DNA of 64,000 nucleotides from Elusimicrobiota bacterium (GCA_016212855.1 JACRDP010000010.1:106954-170953), one strand, 5' to 3'. Counted from the first letter of the stretch, positions 25,110 to 33,274 are shown. A program made the numbers and translations. Notes: generated from the sequence alone by a model not told the origin.

Positions 25110-25193
25110 TGTTACACCGCAATGTTCTGTTACATAAACATCGGCAACTGTGATTTAAACCTGTACCTGTTGCCGTCACGGCACAAGCGCTCT

Positions 25194-25763
25194 CTAATAT
25201 CGATAGCCGCCCCTTTCCTCCTCAAGCCCGACGCCCAGCCCGAGCACGAGCCGGTTGACGAAGTTGAAGTAGGCCGCGATCTGCGCGGCGTCGAGTATCG
25301 CTCGGTCGTCGAGGCCCGTATCGCGCAGAGAAGCGACGTCGGCCTCGCGCACGGACGCGGGGTTTCGGGTGAGCTTTTCGGCATATTGGCAGAGGCGCGC
25401 GGTGCGTGAGTCGAGGACGTTCCATCGTCCCTCCCGAACCGCGATCAGGGAGTCCGGACTCTTCTCGTAGCGCGACAAGGCCTCGGCATGGTGCGCGACG
25501 CAGTAGGCGCAGCCGTTGGTCCGGGAGACGGCGACGGCGATCGCTTCCCGCTCGCGGCGGGTCAGGGGAGACTGGCCGAACAACAGCTCCATGTAAAGCG
25601 CCATGTGCGCCGTCAAAGTCTCCGGATGAAGGCTGTGGATCTTGTGGATTGCGGCGAGCGTGCCGCGCTTGGCGCTCGTCGCGTCATAGACGGCCTTAAG
25701 CGCGCCCTCGGCCTCGTCAGGCTCAATGATCCGAATCCAAGCGCGGCCCTTCTCTCCGCTCAT
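25194..25763 (-). CDS. AhpD-like peroxidase-related enzyme
   Basis: This 189-residue protein of the carboxymuconolactone decarboxylase/AhpD superfamily has the redox centre 'AVSRTNGCAYCVAHHAEAL' (C-x2-C-x3-H, about residues 80-90). The upstream pattern 'SLHPETLTAHMALYMELLFG' and 'LTRREREAIAVAVS' is typical of peroxidase-related (TIGR01926-type) members. The start at 25763 overlaps the preceding zinc-ribbon stop as ATGA. Family members use the CxxC pair as a thiol-dependent peroxidase or reductase; the physiological substrate is unknown. Confidence 0.85.
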   Translation of the reverse strand: MSGEKGRAWIRIIEPDEAEGALKAVYDATSAKRGTLAAIHKIHSLHPETLTAHMALYMELLFGQSPLTRREREAIAVAVSRTNGCAYCVAHHAEALSRYEKSPDSLIAVREGRWNVLDSRTARLCQYAEKLTRNPASVREADVASLRDTGLDDRAILDAAQIAAYFNFVNRLVLGLGVGLEEERGGYRY

Positions 25764-25927
25764 GGCAGCGACTTCAGCGTCCCGCCGACGCAGATCGAAC
25801 AGCGGTCCTCGACCGGGGCGCAGCGCGGACACCAGAGCTCGCCGCACTTGTCGCACTTCTTCCAATTCGTCTGCGCGGACTCCGGCTTCATATTGCAGCT
25901 GTGACAGGCGAGGGCATTGTCTTCCAT
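25760..25927 (-). CDS. Small zinc-ribbon protein
   Basis: This 55-residue protein has eight cysteines in four pairs or near-pairs: 'ACHSCNMK', 'KCDKCGELWCPRC' and 'DRCSIC'. It is probably a structural zinc (or redox) protein. It is sandwiched between two AhpD-like genes and coupled to the downstream one by ATGA. A 5' fragment of the same gene is present in the duplication at 15873-15977. Function is unknown. Confidence 0.6.
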   Translation of the reverse strand: MEDNALACHSCNMKPESAQTNWKKCDKCGELWCPRCAPVEDRCSICVGGTLKSLP

Positions 25928-26068
25928 GGGATTCTCCTTGATCAACGCGTCGGAGCCGTCTCCAGCTCGGCTCCGAGGTTCTTGCCGATGCGTTGGATGA
26001 AGTTGCCGGCGGCCACGACGAAGGCGAGTTCGGCGATTTCCTTGGGCGAGAAATTCCGCTTGAGGGCT
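25823..26068. repeat. 246-bp segmental duplication, copy 2 (intact locus)
   Basis: This is the parental-looking copy of the block at 15873-16118; here it lies within complete genes. The offset is 9,950 bp and both copies have the same orientation. Confidence 0.9.
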
Positions 26069-26481
26069 TCCAGCGCCTGGTCGTCGGCTTTGACCACCTG
26101 AGTGGTCTGGTAGGCGAAACGGATCACGGCGCGCTCCGCCTCGTTGAATGCCGGGTTTTCGAACCCCTGGGGCCCAATGAGCGCGATCTGCGCGTCGGTG
26201 AGGCCGGCGGCCTTCCCCATCGGAACGTGATGTCCCTGACAATAAGCGCACTCATTGGCGCGGGCGACGGTCAGGTAGGCGATCTCCCGCACGCGCGGCG
26301 TCAGCGAGAGCTTGTTGAAGTAGGCGTCAAGGACGCCGCCCAGGGCCTGGGTGACGGGGCCGGAGTGGCCGACGAGCTTGACGACGTTGGGCACCATTCC
26401 GAATCCCTTCTTGAGGTTCTGGTAGACCGGCGTGGCTTGGGGCGCTTCCTGACCTTCGTGCGCGCAGGTCGTTCGCGGCAT
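25942..26481 (-). CDS. Carboxymuconolactone decarboxylase/AhpD family protein
   Basis: This 179-residue protein has the AhpD active-site motif 'ARANECAYCQGHHVPMGKAA' (C-x2-C-x3-H, about residues 77-84) and the C-terminal 'FSPKEIAELAFVVAAGNFIQ' region. AGGAGG precedes the ATG. It is separated from the bufferin-like gene by 83 bp and from the zinc ribbon by 14 bp, so the four genes form one operon. Two different AhpD-type enzymes in the same operon suggest thiol-redox handling of a shared substrate, possibly the Cys-rich peptide upstream. Confidence 0.82.
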   Translation of the reverse strand: MPRTTCAHEGQEAPQATPVYQNLKKGFGMVPNVVKLVGHSGPVTQALGGVLDAYFNKLSLTPRVREIAYLTVARANECAYCQGHHVPMGKAAGLTDAQIALIGPQGFENPAFNEAERAVIRFAYQTTQVVKADDQALEALKRNFSPKEIAELAFVVAAGNFIQRIGKNLGAELETAPTR

Positions 26482-26564
26482 GTCGATGTCCTCCTGGCGT
26501 CAATTCACGCGGCCGTCGCCCGCGGGCTCGGGGCCGCCGAGCCCCGAACCCGCAGGCGGAACGG

Positions 26565-26891
26565 TTACTTGCTGCCCATGTCCTTCATGGGGTCCTTCTT
26601 CGCGTCCGACTTCTCGGCGGCGGGCTCCCGGGTGGTGCCGCCCTCGATGTTGTCGCACGATTCCTTGGGCATGGGCAGCCAGCCCTTGCCCTTGCAGGCG
26701 TTCTTGCCCGCGCAGGCGTTGCCCGCGCCGGCGCACTTGTTGTGCCCGGCGCACTTGTTGACGCCGTAACACTTGACCTCGTCCTTCGCGTCTTTCGTCT
26801 TCTTTTTGTCGTTCTTCGCGAGCGCCGGCGCCGAGGCGGCGACGAGCCCCGCGAGCGCGGCGGCGACGATGAGACCGTCTCTGTTCTTCAT
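26565..26891 (-). CDS. BufA2-like bufferin-type periplasmic metallophore peptide
   Basis: This 108-residue Cys-rich exported peptide has a signal peptide (to about residue 25). A core 'EVKCYGVNKCAGHNKCAG' is followed by 'NACAGKNACKGKGW' and 'KESCDNIEGG'. The KCYGVNxC and NACKGxGW motifs are those I recall for BufA2 bufferins, ribosomal peptides whose cysteines are modified by an MNIO/DUF692 maturase (BufB) with a BufC partner to bind copper. No BufB or BufC gene is in this window. GGAGG precedes the ATG. Whether the peptide is modified, and by what, is open. Confidence 0.72.
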   Translation of the reverse strand: MKNRDGLIVAAALAGLVAASAPALAKNDKKKTKDAKDEVKCYGVNKCAGHNKCAGAGNACAGKNACKGKGWLPMPKESCDNIEGGTTREPAAEKSDAKKDPMKDMGSK

Positions 26892-26905
26892 TTACTGCCT
26901 CCTGT

Positions 26906-27601
26906 TCATGGATTAACGCCGTCTCCGACGGGCATACGGAGATGGTCTCCTAAGATCAACTGGTGTAGGACCTCGCGCGAGTTCGGCGCTGCGGCCGAGC
27001 CTGTGGAAAGCCTGCGCGCGAGAGCCCGCAAATCGCTGAAGGTGTCCACATCAGCACGCACGGGCAGGAGCGAGAACGACTCGCCGCGCAGATTCAGGCG
27101 TTCGAGAGTTCGTTTGAAAACGCATGAGTCAGACCATTCCATCTTCGCAAAAAGGTGCGGCTTGGGCGCGCGCAAGCCAACAAGATAATATCCGCCGTCC
27201 TCGGCGGGACCGAGGACGACTTCTGCGCCGTCGAGACCCGCGAAGGCTTGGCGCAGAATGTCGGGGTCCAAATCGGGACAATCGCTTCCGATGACGACGA
27301 CCTTGGCGGCCCCGGCGCGGAAAGCTTGGTCAAAGGCGGCGATGAGCCGCGCGCCTAGGTCACCCTCCGCTTGGCGAAACCAAGCGGGCGCATCCTCGAG
27401 CCAGTTCAAGTCAGGATGCTTGGGATGGGGCTCATAGGCAATCGAAACGGCCGCCTCGCCGATGTTACGGGCGCAGGCGACGGTATCCCGCACGAAGGCC
27501 TTGTAAATGCGGGCGACCTGCGAGGCGGACAAGGGAATCTGAAGCCGCGTCTTGACCTTCCCAGGCACCGGCGCCTTGATGAAAACGATCAGCGCGTTCA
27601 T
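26906..27601 (-). CDS. DUF2064 (TIGR04282-type) glycosyltransferase
   Basis: This 231-residue nucleotide-diphospho-sugar transferase-like protein begins 'MNALIVFIKAPVPGKVKTRL' and has 'VVVIGSDCPDLDPDILRQAF' and 'LGPAEDGGYYLVGLRAPKPH', the signature of DUF2064/TIGR04282. Such genes are paired with TIGR04283 glycosyltransferases in arsenosugar-type clusters. The ATG overlaps the upstream glycosyltransferase stop as ATGA. The acceptor is unknown. Confidence 0.85.
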   Translation of the reverse strand: MNALIVFIKAPVPGKVKTRLQIPLSASQVARIYKAFVRDTVACARNIGEAAVSIAYEPHPKHPDLNWLEDAPAWFRQAEGDLGARLIAAFDQAFRAGAAKVVVIGSDCPDLDPDILRQAFAGLDGAEVVLGPAEDGGYYLVGLRAPKPHLFAKMEWSDSCVFKRTLERLNLRGESFSLLPVRADVDTFSDLRALARRLSTGSAAAPNSREVLHQLILGDHLRMPVGDGVNP

Positions 27602-28290
27602 AAGTAGAGTCTCCTCAGCCTCTCGGGCGAGACCCCGGCCTTGAAGAGCGCGATGATGGCGACGTTCCTCAAAGCGTTGAACACCGGGCCGTTGCGCTCA
27701 TAGCGTCGCACCGAGGTCAACACGGCTTCCTCCATGACGACGACGGGGCCCAAGCGCGCGAGCTTGGGCAGCAGATAATATTCCTCCATGATGCTCACGG
27801 GGGGGAATCCTCCGACTCGCGCGTAGTCTTCACGACGGCAGGCGACCGCCTGGTCGCCGTGCGGCACTCCCGTCTTTCGCGAGCGCCAGTGCCCGAGCGT
27901 CGCGATGAGACGGTAGACCGGCTTCGCCGACTCGAAGTCAAGCCGGTAGGCGGTAGCGCCGGGCCTGGGTTTGGAGGCCCAGGCGTCGAGCAATGCGCCG
28001 AGCCAGCCTCCGGGCAGGCGCGTGTCGGCATGCAGGAAAAGCAGTATATCTCCGGTCGCCGCGAGGGCGCCCTGATGCATCTGTACGGCTCGTCCGCGCA
28101 CGGGCGAATCCACGAGCTTGTCGGCGACGCGGCGGGCGATCTCCGCGGTGCCGTCCGTGCTGGCGCCGTCGGCCACGATGACCTCGATGTCGCCTCTTCC
28201 GGCGGTCAGGCGCAGGCGCGCGACCGTCTCCGCCAGGCGCCGGCGCTCGTTGACGGTCGGGATGACGACGGAGACTTTCATGCGGCGCAT
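27598..28290 (-). CDS. TIGR04283-type family 2 glycosyltransferase
   Basis: This 230-residue GT-A enzyme starts 'MRRMKVSVVIPTVNERRRLA' and has 'VIVADGASTDGTAEIAR', the D-x-D-like 'LFLHADTRLP' and 'VPHGDQAVACRREDYARVGG'. It fits the TIGR04283 group annotated with arsenosugar biosynthesis. GGAGGAGGG five bases before ATG 28290 supports this start. It overlaps the radical SAM gene by 13 bp and the DUF2064 gene by 4 bp, so the three are translationally coupled. Confidence 0.85.
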   Translation of the reverse strand: MRRMKVSVVIPTVNERRRLAETVARLRLTAGRGDIEVIVADGASTDGTAEIARRVADKLVDSPVRGRAVQMHQGALAATGDILLFLHADTRLPGGWLGALLDAWASKPRPGATAYRLDFESAKPVYRLIATLGHWRSRKTGVPHGDQAVACRREDYARVGGFPPVSIMEEYYLLPKLARLGPVVVMEEAVLTSVRRYERNGPVFNALRNVAIIALFKAGVSPERLRRLYL

Positions 28291-29108
28291 GACCCTCCTC
28301 CGAGCACGCAGAACGAGGCGCAGTGAGGGTGCTGCAGGGCGACCGGACGCCACGACTCACGCACGGTCCGGCCGAGTTCGAAGCGCGCGTCGTAGGGGAT
28401 GAGCGTGCAGGCGACGACCGCGGGGTGCTCCTCTCCGCGACGTTTGACCACCATGCGCGAGGAGGCGCACATCACCGACTCCGGCGCTTTGCCGAGCAAT
28501 CCCCAGCACTCGGTGGTGATCTCGGGGAGTTCGCCGGCCACACCCATCTCGGGGAACACCGTCAGTTCGACCTCCCGGCCGATGGCGAGTCGGTAGCCTT
28601 CACGCGCGACCGCTTCGTCCTCCTCGACGAAGGTACGCCCGGCCACGGAGGCGTTAAATCCCGTGTCGAGCAGCCACCGCAGGCCGGTCACGGCCTTGTC
28701 GAAGGCTCCCGCGCCGCGCTCGGCGTCGTGGGCGGCGGCGGTGTGATGGTCGAGCGAGACGCGCAGACGCAAACCGCGCTCGTGCCGCTTGAGCAGGGCG
28801 AGCAGCTCCGCCTTGCGGTTCGTCATCGGCGCCATCGCGTTGGTCAGAATCAGGACGGAGAAGCCGCGCCCCAGGCACTCTCCGGCCATGGCGAGCAGGT
28901 CCGGATTCATGAACGGCTCGCCGCCGGTAAATCCGATCTCGCCGGCTCCCATCTCCCGGGCCTCGTCGAGGAAGGGCCGGATCTCGGTCAGCTTGAGATA
29001 TTCGAGACGATCATTGCGCGGGGAGGACTCGATGTAGCAATTCGCGCACTCGATATTGCACCGGGTGCCAGTGTTGAACCACAGAGTCTTCAACGCGCCG
29101 GGCGGCAC
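28278..29108 (-). CDS. Radical SAM protein of the arsenic cluster
   Basis: This ~276-residue enzyme has the 4Fe-4S/SAM motif 'GTRCNIECANCYIESSP' (C-x3-C-x2-C), 'GAGEIGFTGGEPFMNPDLLA' and a Cys-containing tail 'HPHCASFCVLGGGSCAA' that could hold an auxiliary cluster. GTG at 29108 is chosen (weak GGGAAAG upstream); GTG 29168, inside arsM, would add 20 residues. It follows arsM and precedes two arsenosugar-type glycosyltransferases. The known arsenosugar enzyme ArsS has a C-terminal DUF3641 domain that I do not see here, so this is a different radical SAM type, reaction unknown. Confidence 0.8.
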   Translation of the reverse strand: MPPGALKTLWFNTGTRCNIECANCYIESSPRNDRLEYLKLTEIRPFLDEAREMGAGEIGFTGGEPFMNPDLLAMAGECLGRGFSVLILTNAMAPMTNRKAELLALLKRHERGLRLRVSLDHHTAAAHDAERGAGAFDKAVTGLRWLLDTGFNASVAGRTFVEEDEAVAREGYRLAIGREVELTVFPEMGVAGELPEITTECWGLLGKAPESVMCASSRMVVKRRGEEHPAVVACTLIPYDARFELGRTVRESWRPVALQHPHCASFCVLGGGSCAA

Positions 29109-29154
29109 GACGGCGCGGGACTTTCCCTGGGCCGTGGTCTCGGCGTCGGCCCAC

Positions 29155-30201
29155 TTAGCAGCAGGCACCGTCGTTGCTCGCTTGCGTCGAGAACGGCATG
29201 TTCGTCCCGCAGCCCGGGAAGATGCCGAAGTGTCGCGCCGTGTCTCCAAAGAAGTCGAAGTGGCGGCCGAAGCGGCTCTTCTCGAGCATCGCCGCGGTGT
29301 TGCCGCACACCGTCATGATCCGCCCGGCCTCGAAGCGGTGATGGCCGTCGAGTTGGAAGGCCTGCGGCGCGTCTTCGACCGTGCCTTTGTACCTCACGGC
29401 CTGGCCGTAGTCCTCGCAAGCGGGCTCCAGACCTTCGATCTTGAACAGCCGGTAGGTCGCCGAGTAAAAGCCGATGTGGCCGGCGCGCTCCCGGATCGGT
29501 CCCTTGTCGAGGGCCAGCGGCCGCGATTCGACGAGCCGCGGGTCGGCGAAGCCCGCGCTCTTGGCGAGTTGCAGGAAATCGTTCCAATACAACGCGCCAC
29601 CCAGGCATTCCCCGTACAGCACGGGATCGTTCCTCAATTCCTCGGGCACGCGCCGGTCGGCGTAGACGTCCGAAAAATACAGCTCGCCGCCGTCCTTCAG
29701 CACGCGCCGGGCCTGGCGCAGGACGGCCGCCTTGTCGCGGGCGAGGTTGATCACGCAGTTGGACACGATCAGGTCGAAGGCGGCGTCCTTGAGGCCGATC
29801 GCGTCGAGGCGCGAGATGTCGCCATTGATGAACTCCACGTTTCCGTAGCCGAAGGCGTTCGCGTGATGCGCGCGGTTGCGCTCGGCGACTTCCAACTGCT
29901 CGGCGGTCATGTCGACGCCGGTCACGCGTCCCGCGGCGCCGACTAATTGGGAGAGGATGTAGCAGTCGCGCCCGGAGCCGGAGCCCAGGTCGAGGACGCT
30001 CAGTCCCGCCAGCTCGCTCGGGATGGTCAGGCCGCAGCCGTAGTAGCGGGAGACGACCTCGTCGCTCACTTTCGAGAGCGCCGCGCGCACGGCGCGCGGC
30101 AGGTCGGAAGGCGAGCAGCAGGCGTCGGTTTTCAGGTCGGCGCCGCTTTTCAGGGTCTTACCGTAATAGTCGCGGACTCCGGCTTCGATGTCGGCGGGCA
30201 T
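29155..30201 (-). CDS. arsM: Arsenite S-adenosylmethyltransferase ArsM
   Basis: This 348-residue cytoplasmic methyltransferase should methylate As(III). Visible are the SAM motif 'LSVLDLGSGSGRDCYILSQL', 'DLIVSNCVINLARDKAAVLR', and the ArsM-type 'YFSDVYADRRVPEELRNDPV' with 'LYGECLGGALYWNDFLQLAK'. Candidate arsenic-binding cysteines include the 'DACCSP' pair (about 27-28), the one in 'SNCVIN' and that in 'GECLGG'. The C-terminal extension ends in a Cys pair ('NDGACC'). GGAGG lies 8 bases before the ATG. It lies 32 bp downstream of the PiT gene. Confidence 0.88.
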   Translation of the reverse strand: MPADIEAGVRDYYGKTLKSGADLKTDACCSPSDLPRAVRAALSKVSDEVVSRYYGCGLTIPSELAGLSVLDLGSGSGRDCYILSQLVGAAGRVTGVDMTAEQLEVAERNRAHHANAFGYGNVEFINGDISRLDAIGLKDAAFDLIVSNCVINLARDKAAVLRQARRVLKDGGELYFSDVYADRRVPEELRNDPVLYGECLGGALYWNDFLQLAKSAGFADPRLVESRPLALDKGPIRERAGHIGFYSATYRLFKIEGLEPACEDYGQAVRYKGTVEDAPQAFQLDGHHRFEAGRIMTVCGNTAAMLEKSRFGRHFDFFGDTARHFGIFPGCGTNMPFSTQASNDGACC

Positions 30202-30233
30202 AAGTCAAACCTCCACGGAAGTATCAACTGTCA

Positions 30234-31226
30234 TCACAAAAGTTGCAGACGCGTCAAAGTCCAATACGCCGCCACGCCGATCACTCCGGCGGTCGGCAAG
30301 GTCACGAGCCAGGCCAGGGCGATCTGGCCGACAATGGCGCGGTTCACTCCGCCCGTCCCCTTGCGCAGGCCCATGCCCATGATCGCGGAGCTCGACACGT
30401 GGGTCGTCGATACCGGGAAGCCGTGGAGGGCGGTGGCCACGACCATCGCGGTCGTGGCGAGGTTCGCGGCGAAGCCCTCCAGATGATCCATCTTGGCGAC
30501 CTTGTGCGCGAGGGTGTCGGTGACCGCGAGCCCCAGGATGATCCCGCCCGCCGCGTTGGCGGCGGCGAGGACGAGGAAGAACCAGCGCGGCGCCACCGTG
30601 GCGCTCGGATCGAGCACGGCGTAAAAGAAGAAGCCGAGACCCGCGATCTTCGGGGTGTCGTTCAAGCCCCGCGCGAAGCCGCTCGAAATCGCGCTCGCCC
30701 AGTGCGCCCAGTGGCAGTTGAGACAGTACCGTTCGCGGCAAAGCCAGTTCAGTCCGCGGAACAGCAGCCAGGCCGTGCCGAACGCGGCGACGGGCGAAAG
30801 CAGCAGCGGCAAAGCGACTTTCTTCCACACGCTGGACCAAAGGACTTGGTCGAAGCCGAAGGCGTACAGGCCGGTCAGAAGCGTGGCGCCCACGATGGCG
30901 TGCGTGGTCGAGACCGGCATGCCGATACGCGTCGACAGCAGGACCCAGCCCACGGCCCCGGCCAGGATGGCGAGCGCGAAGGTCTGGTTGAGCTGAACCT
31001 GTGGGGAGAGCATGCCCTTGGTGAAGAGCAAGGTCATCTTCACGGCCCAGGCGGAGGCGAGCACGGCGCCGGCCGCGACGGCTAGAGAAGCGACGACGAC
31101 GGCCTTCTTGTAATCCGACTCTCCGCTTCCGACCAAGGTCGCGATCGACTTGGAGATGTCGTTGGCGCCGTTGGCGAAGGCGAGACCGGCGGCGGCGGTC
31201 AGTCCCACGATGGTCACGATGTTCAT
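30234..31226 (-). CDS. PiT-family inorganic phosphate transporter
   Basis: This 330-residue permease has both halves of the PiT signature: 'LAFANGANDISKSIATLVG' with 'RIGMPVSTTHAIVGATLLTG' and 'ARGLNDTPKIAGLGFF' with 'LHGFPVSTTHVSSSAIMGMG'. A short cytoplasmic insert contains 'CRERYCLNCHW', an unusual Cys cluster. GGAG precedes ATG 31226, which overlaps the upstream glycosyltransferase stop (ATGA). PiT carriers move phosphate and also arsenate, so placement in an arsenic cluster is suggestive. Confidence 0.9.
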   Translation of the reverse strand: MNIVTIVGLTAAAGLAFANGANDISKSIATLVGSGESDYKKAVVVASLAVAAGAVLASAWAVKMTLLFTKGMLSPQVQLNQTFALAILAGAVGWVLLSTRIGMPVSTTHAIVGATLLTGLYAFGFDQVLWSSVWKKVALPLLLSPVAAFGTAWLLFRGLNWLCRERYCLNCHWAHWASAISSGFARGLNDTPKIAGLGFFFYAVLDPSATVAPRWFFLVLAAANAAGGIILGLAVTDTLAHKVAKMDHLEGFAANLATTAMVVATALHGFPVSTTHVSSSAIMGMGLRKGTGGVNRAIVGQIALAWLVTLPTAGVIGVAAYWTLTRLQLL

Positions 31227-32584
31227 TCGATCTCCATGGTCGCTAAGTGAGTCTGCCCGGGCCGCCATTCGTTACACGCGTTGTAGAGGCCTCGGCCGAG
31301 CAGTCCGTAGACCACGGCGTACTCGCCGATCCACAGCCAATGCCACCAGGGCAGGCGTGCCGACGACTCTCTCAGGGCAGGATCGATCGCGAAATACATG
31401 AAGCCGACGATCCAGGACCAGGCCAAGGCGGTCGGCGAGGGAGCCAGGAGGGCGAAAGGCAAGGCCCAGAGCACATACCAGGGTTGGACCACGGGGCTGG
31501 AGAGGAGGATGGCGAGGATCATCCCGCACAGGTAGCGAGCGGCGGCCTCTCCGCAGCGCCGGGCCCACGGCAGGCTGAACGCTCCTACCGCGGCCACGAG
31601 GATGAAACGACGCGCGGACTCGGATTTGACGAAAAGCCACAAGACGGCGTACAAGCTGGAGTTGGCCTGCCATTCGGAGGCGAAGGCGGCGATACCGCTC
31701 TCCGGAGCGGCGTGCAGCGCTGCGGCGAGGCCGGGAACGGCCGGAATCAACCCGACGCATATGACCGCGAGAAAGAGCGCCGCATAGCGCGGACGCCGAA
31801 GGAACAGCCAAGGCAGCAGGATGATCGGGGCCACCTTCACCAACGCCGCCGCCGCCCATACCGTAGCGCCGAGTCCGCGAGGCCCGGATTCCCAAAAGTC
31901 GAGGCCGGCGAGGAGCCCAAGGATCATCAGGGAGTCGAGATGCCCAGCCGCCGAGAACTCGACGAGCACGAGGGGATGCCAGGCGTAGACGACGGCCCAG
32001 ACCGCAGAAAGGTTCCGGCGGCGCAACAGGCGCATCAACAGGGCGCATGCGAGAAGATCACAGAGCGAGAAGAAGGCCTTCTGCGCGCGCGCATCGGATG
32101 AAAAGACGGCCGCAACGCGAAAAGCCGCCAAGGCGAGAGGCGGATAGATCGCGGTCAGGCCCTGGTTGTTGATCCGCCCGTCTTGAGCGGTACGCAGATG
32201 TGAGAGTTGGGGCGATGATGGAGGAAGGAGGTAGGGGTCGAAACCGGCGTTGGCGACCCGCCCTTCCCACGAATAACGGTACGCGTCGCTCGAAGGGGTC
32301 GGCGCGACCAAGACCAGTGGGACGCGCAGAAATACGGCGACAGCGAGTACGACCGCCGCGGTTGAGGGATGCTCGGCATCGAACGCGCCTCTGAGCTTCA
32401 GCCGCAGCCATAACTGCCATGTAACGACGGTCCAAAGCGCCAAGAGGACGAGGAACACCGCGAGGTGATTCTCGATTGGTGCCAGCAGGGCCATGACGAT
32501 CGCGCCCAGCGCGGACGCGAACCCCGTGCCGAGGAGGAATACCGGGGCGGGGGGCGCGTGCATCTTAGGAAGTCGTCGAGGCAT
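31223..32584 (-). CDS. Polytopic membrane glycosyltransferase (GT87/mannosyltransferase type)
   Basis: This 453-residue protein has about 11 hydrophobic segments and the GT-C features 'PTPSSDAYRYSWEGRVANAG' (acidic motif in the first extracytoplasmic loop), 'TAIYPPLALAAFR' and 'SSPVVQPWYVLWALPFALLA'. It resembles GT87/PIG-M-like polyprenyl-phosphate-dependent mannosyltransferases. It is the first gene of the minus-strand arsenic cluster and is coupled to the PiT gene. The acceptor could be a lipid or an arsenosugar; this is not decidable from sequence. Confidence 0.75.
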   Translation of the reverse strand: MPRRLPKMHAPPAPVFLLGTGFASALGAIVMALLAPIENHLAVFLVLLALWTVVTWQLWLRLKLRGAFDAEHPSTAAVVLAVAVFLRVPLVLVAPTPSSDAYRYSWEGRVANAGFDPYLLPPSSPQLSHLRTAQDGRINNQGLTAIYPPLALAAFRVAAVFSSDARAQKAFFSLCDLLACALLMRLLRRRNLSAVWAVVYAWHPLVLVEFSAAGHLDSLMILGLLAGLDFWESGPRGLGATVWAAAALVKVAPIILLPWLFLRRPRYAALFLAVICVGLIPAVPGLAAALHAAPESGIAAFASEWQANSSLYAVLWLFVKSESARRFILVAAVGAFSLPWARRCGEAAARYLCGMILAILLSSPVVQPWYVLWALPFALLAPSPTALAWSWIVGFMYFAIDPALRESSARLPWWHWLWIGEYAVVYGLLGRGLYNACNEWRPGQTHLATMEIE

Positions 32585-32671
32585 CTCTCATGAAATTACG
32601 CGGCCGGCGCCGTTTTGGATTCATGGGTAAATCCGGCGTATTTGCTATCGTAGCCTTGTAGCGACGACTCA

Positions 32672-33274
32672 ATGAATCCGGAAACCAACGACGGGCGTAC
32701 ATCTAAGCAGCAGGCCCTGATGAGCGAGGAGGCCGACTGCCTTTCACGCATCGCGCGCGAGCGCGACGAGGATGCGTTCTCCCGCCTCTACGACCTGCAG
32801 TCGCCGCTCTTGTTCGGCCTCGCCTGCCGGATCTTGGCGAGGAAGGACGAGGCGGAGGAGGTTCTCCAGGAGATCATGTTGAAGGTGTGGCACGAGGCCG
32901 ACCGCTACGACGCGGCGCGGGGCTCCGCGCGCGCGTGGCGGGTCATGATGACCCGCAGCCGTTGCCTGGACCGCCTGCGCCGGCGCTCCACGGCTCTTCG
33001 GCGCGAGCCGCCGGCTCCCGAGAACTTGGACCAGACGCCAGACGATTCCGTCATGGCGGTCGAGGAGATGACGCGCGCCGAGGAGCGGGCGGCGGTTCGG
33101 CAGGCGCTTAACTCTCTGCCGGAGGCCCAGCGCCGTGCGCTCGAGGCGGCGTTTTTCGAAGGGCTGACCCATGCTGAGATCGCCGCGAAGACGGGAGATC
33201 CTTTGGGCACGGTCAAGACCCGCGTGCGCCTGGGCATGATGAAGCTCGCCGAGTTGTTGAAGGCCTACACATGA
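32672..33274 (+). CDS. ECF-type RNA polymerase sigma factor
   Basis: This 200-residue sigma factor has region 2 ('DAFSRLYDLQSPLLFGLACR', 'DEAEEVLQEIMLKVWHEADR', 'GSARAWRVMMTRSRCLDRLR') and region 4 ('LPEAQRRALEAAFFEGLTHA', 'EIAAKTGDPLGTVKTRVRLG'). It looks like the SigK-type ECF group. Its stop overlaps the FecR-like gene (ATGA), the usual sigma/anti-sigma arrangement. A possible extended -10 (TG-C-TATCGT) lies about 25 bp upstream. Confidence 0.9.
   Translation: MNPETNDGRTSKQQALMSEEADCLSRIARERDEDAFSRLYDLQSPLLFGLACRILARKDEAEEVLQEIMLKVWHEADRYDAARGSARAWRVMMTRSRCLDRLRRRSTALRREPPAPENLDQTPDDSVMAVEEMTRAEERAAVRQALNSLPEAQRRALEAAFFEGLTHAEIAAKTGDPLGTVKTRVRLGMMKLAELLKAYT

Noticed and set aside
28278-29108. 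Calling the radical SAM protein ArsS
   Set aside because: No DUF3641-like C-terminal region is visible. Only the SAM cluster motif and a short Cys-rich tail are present.
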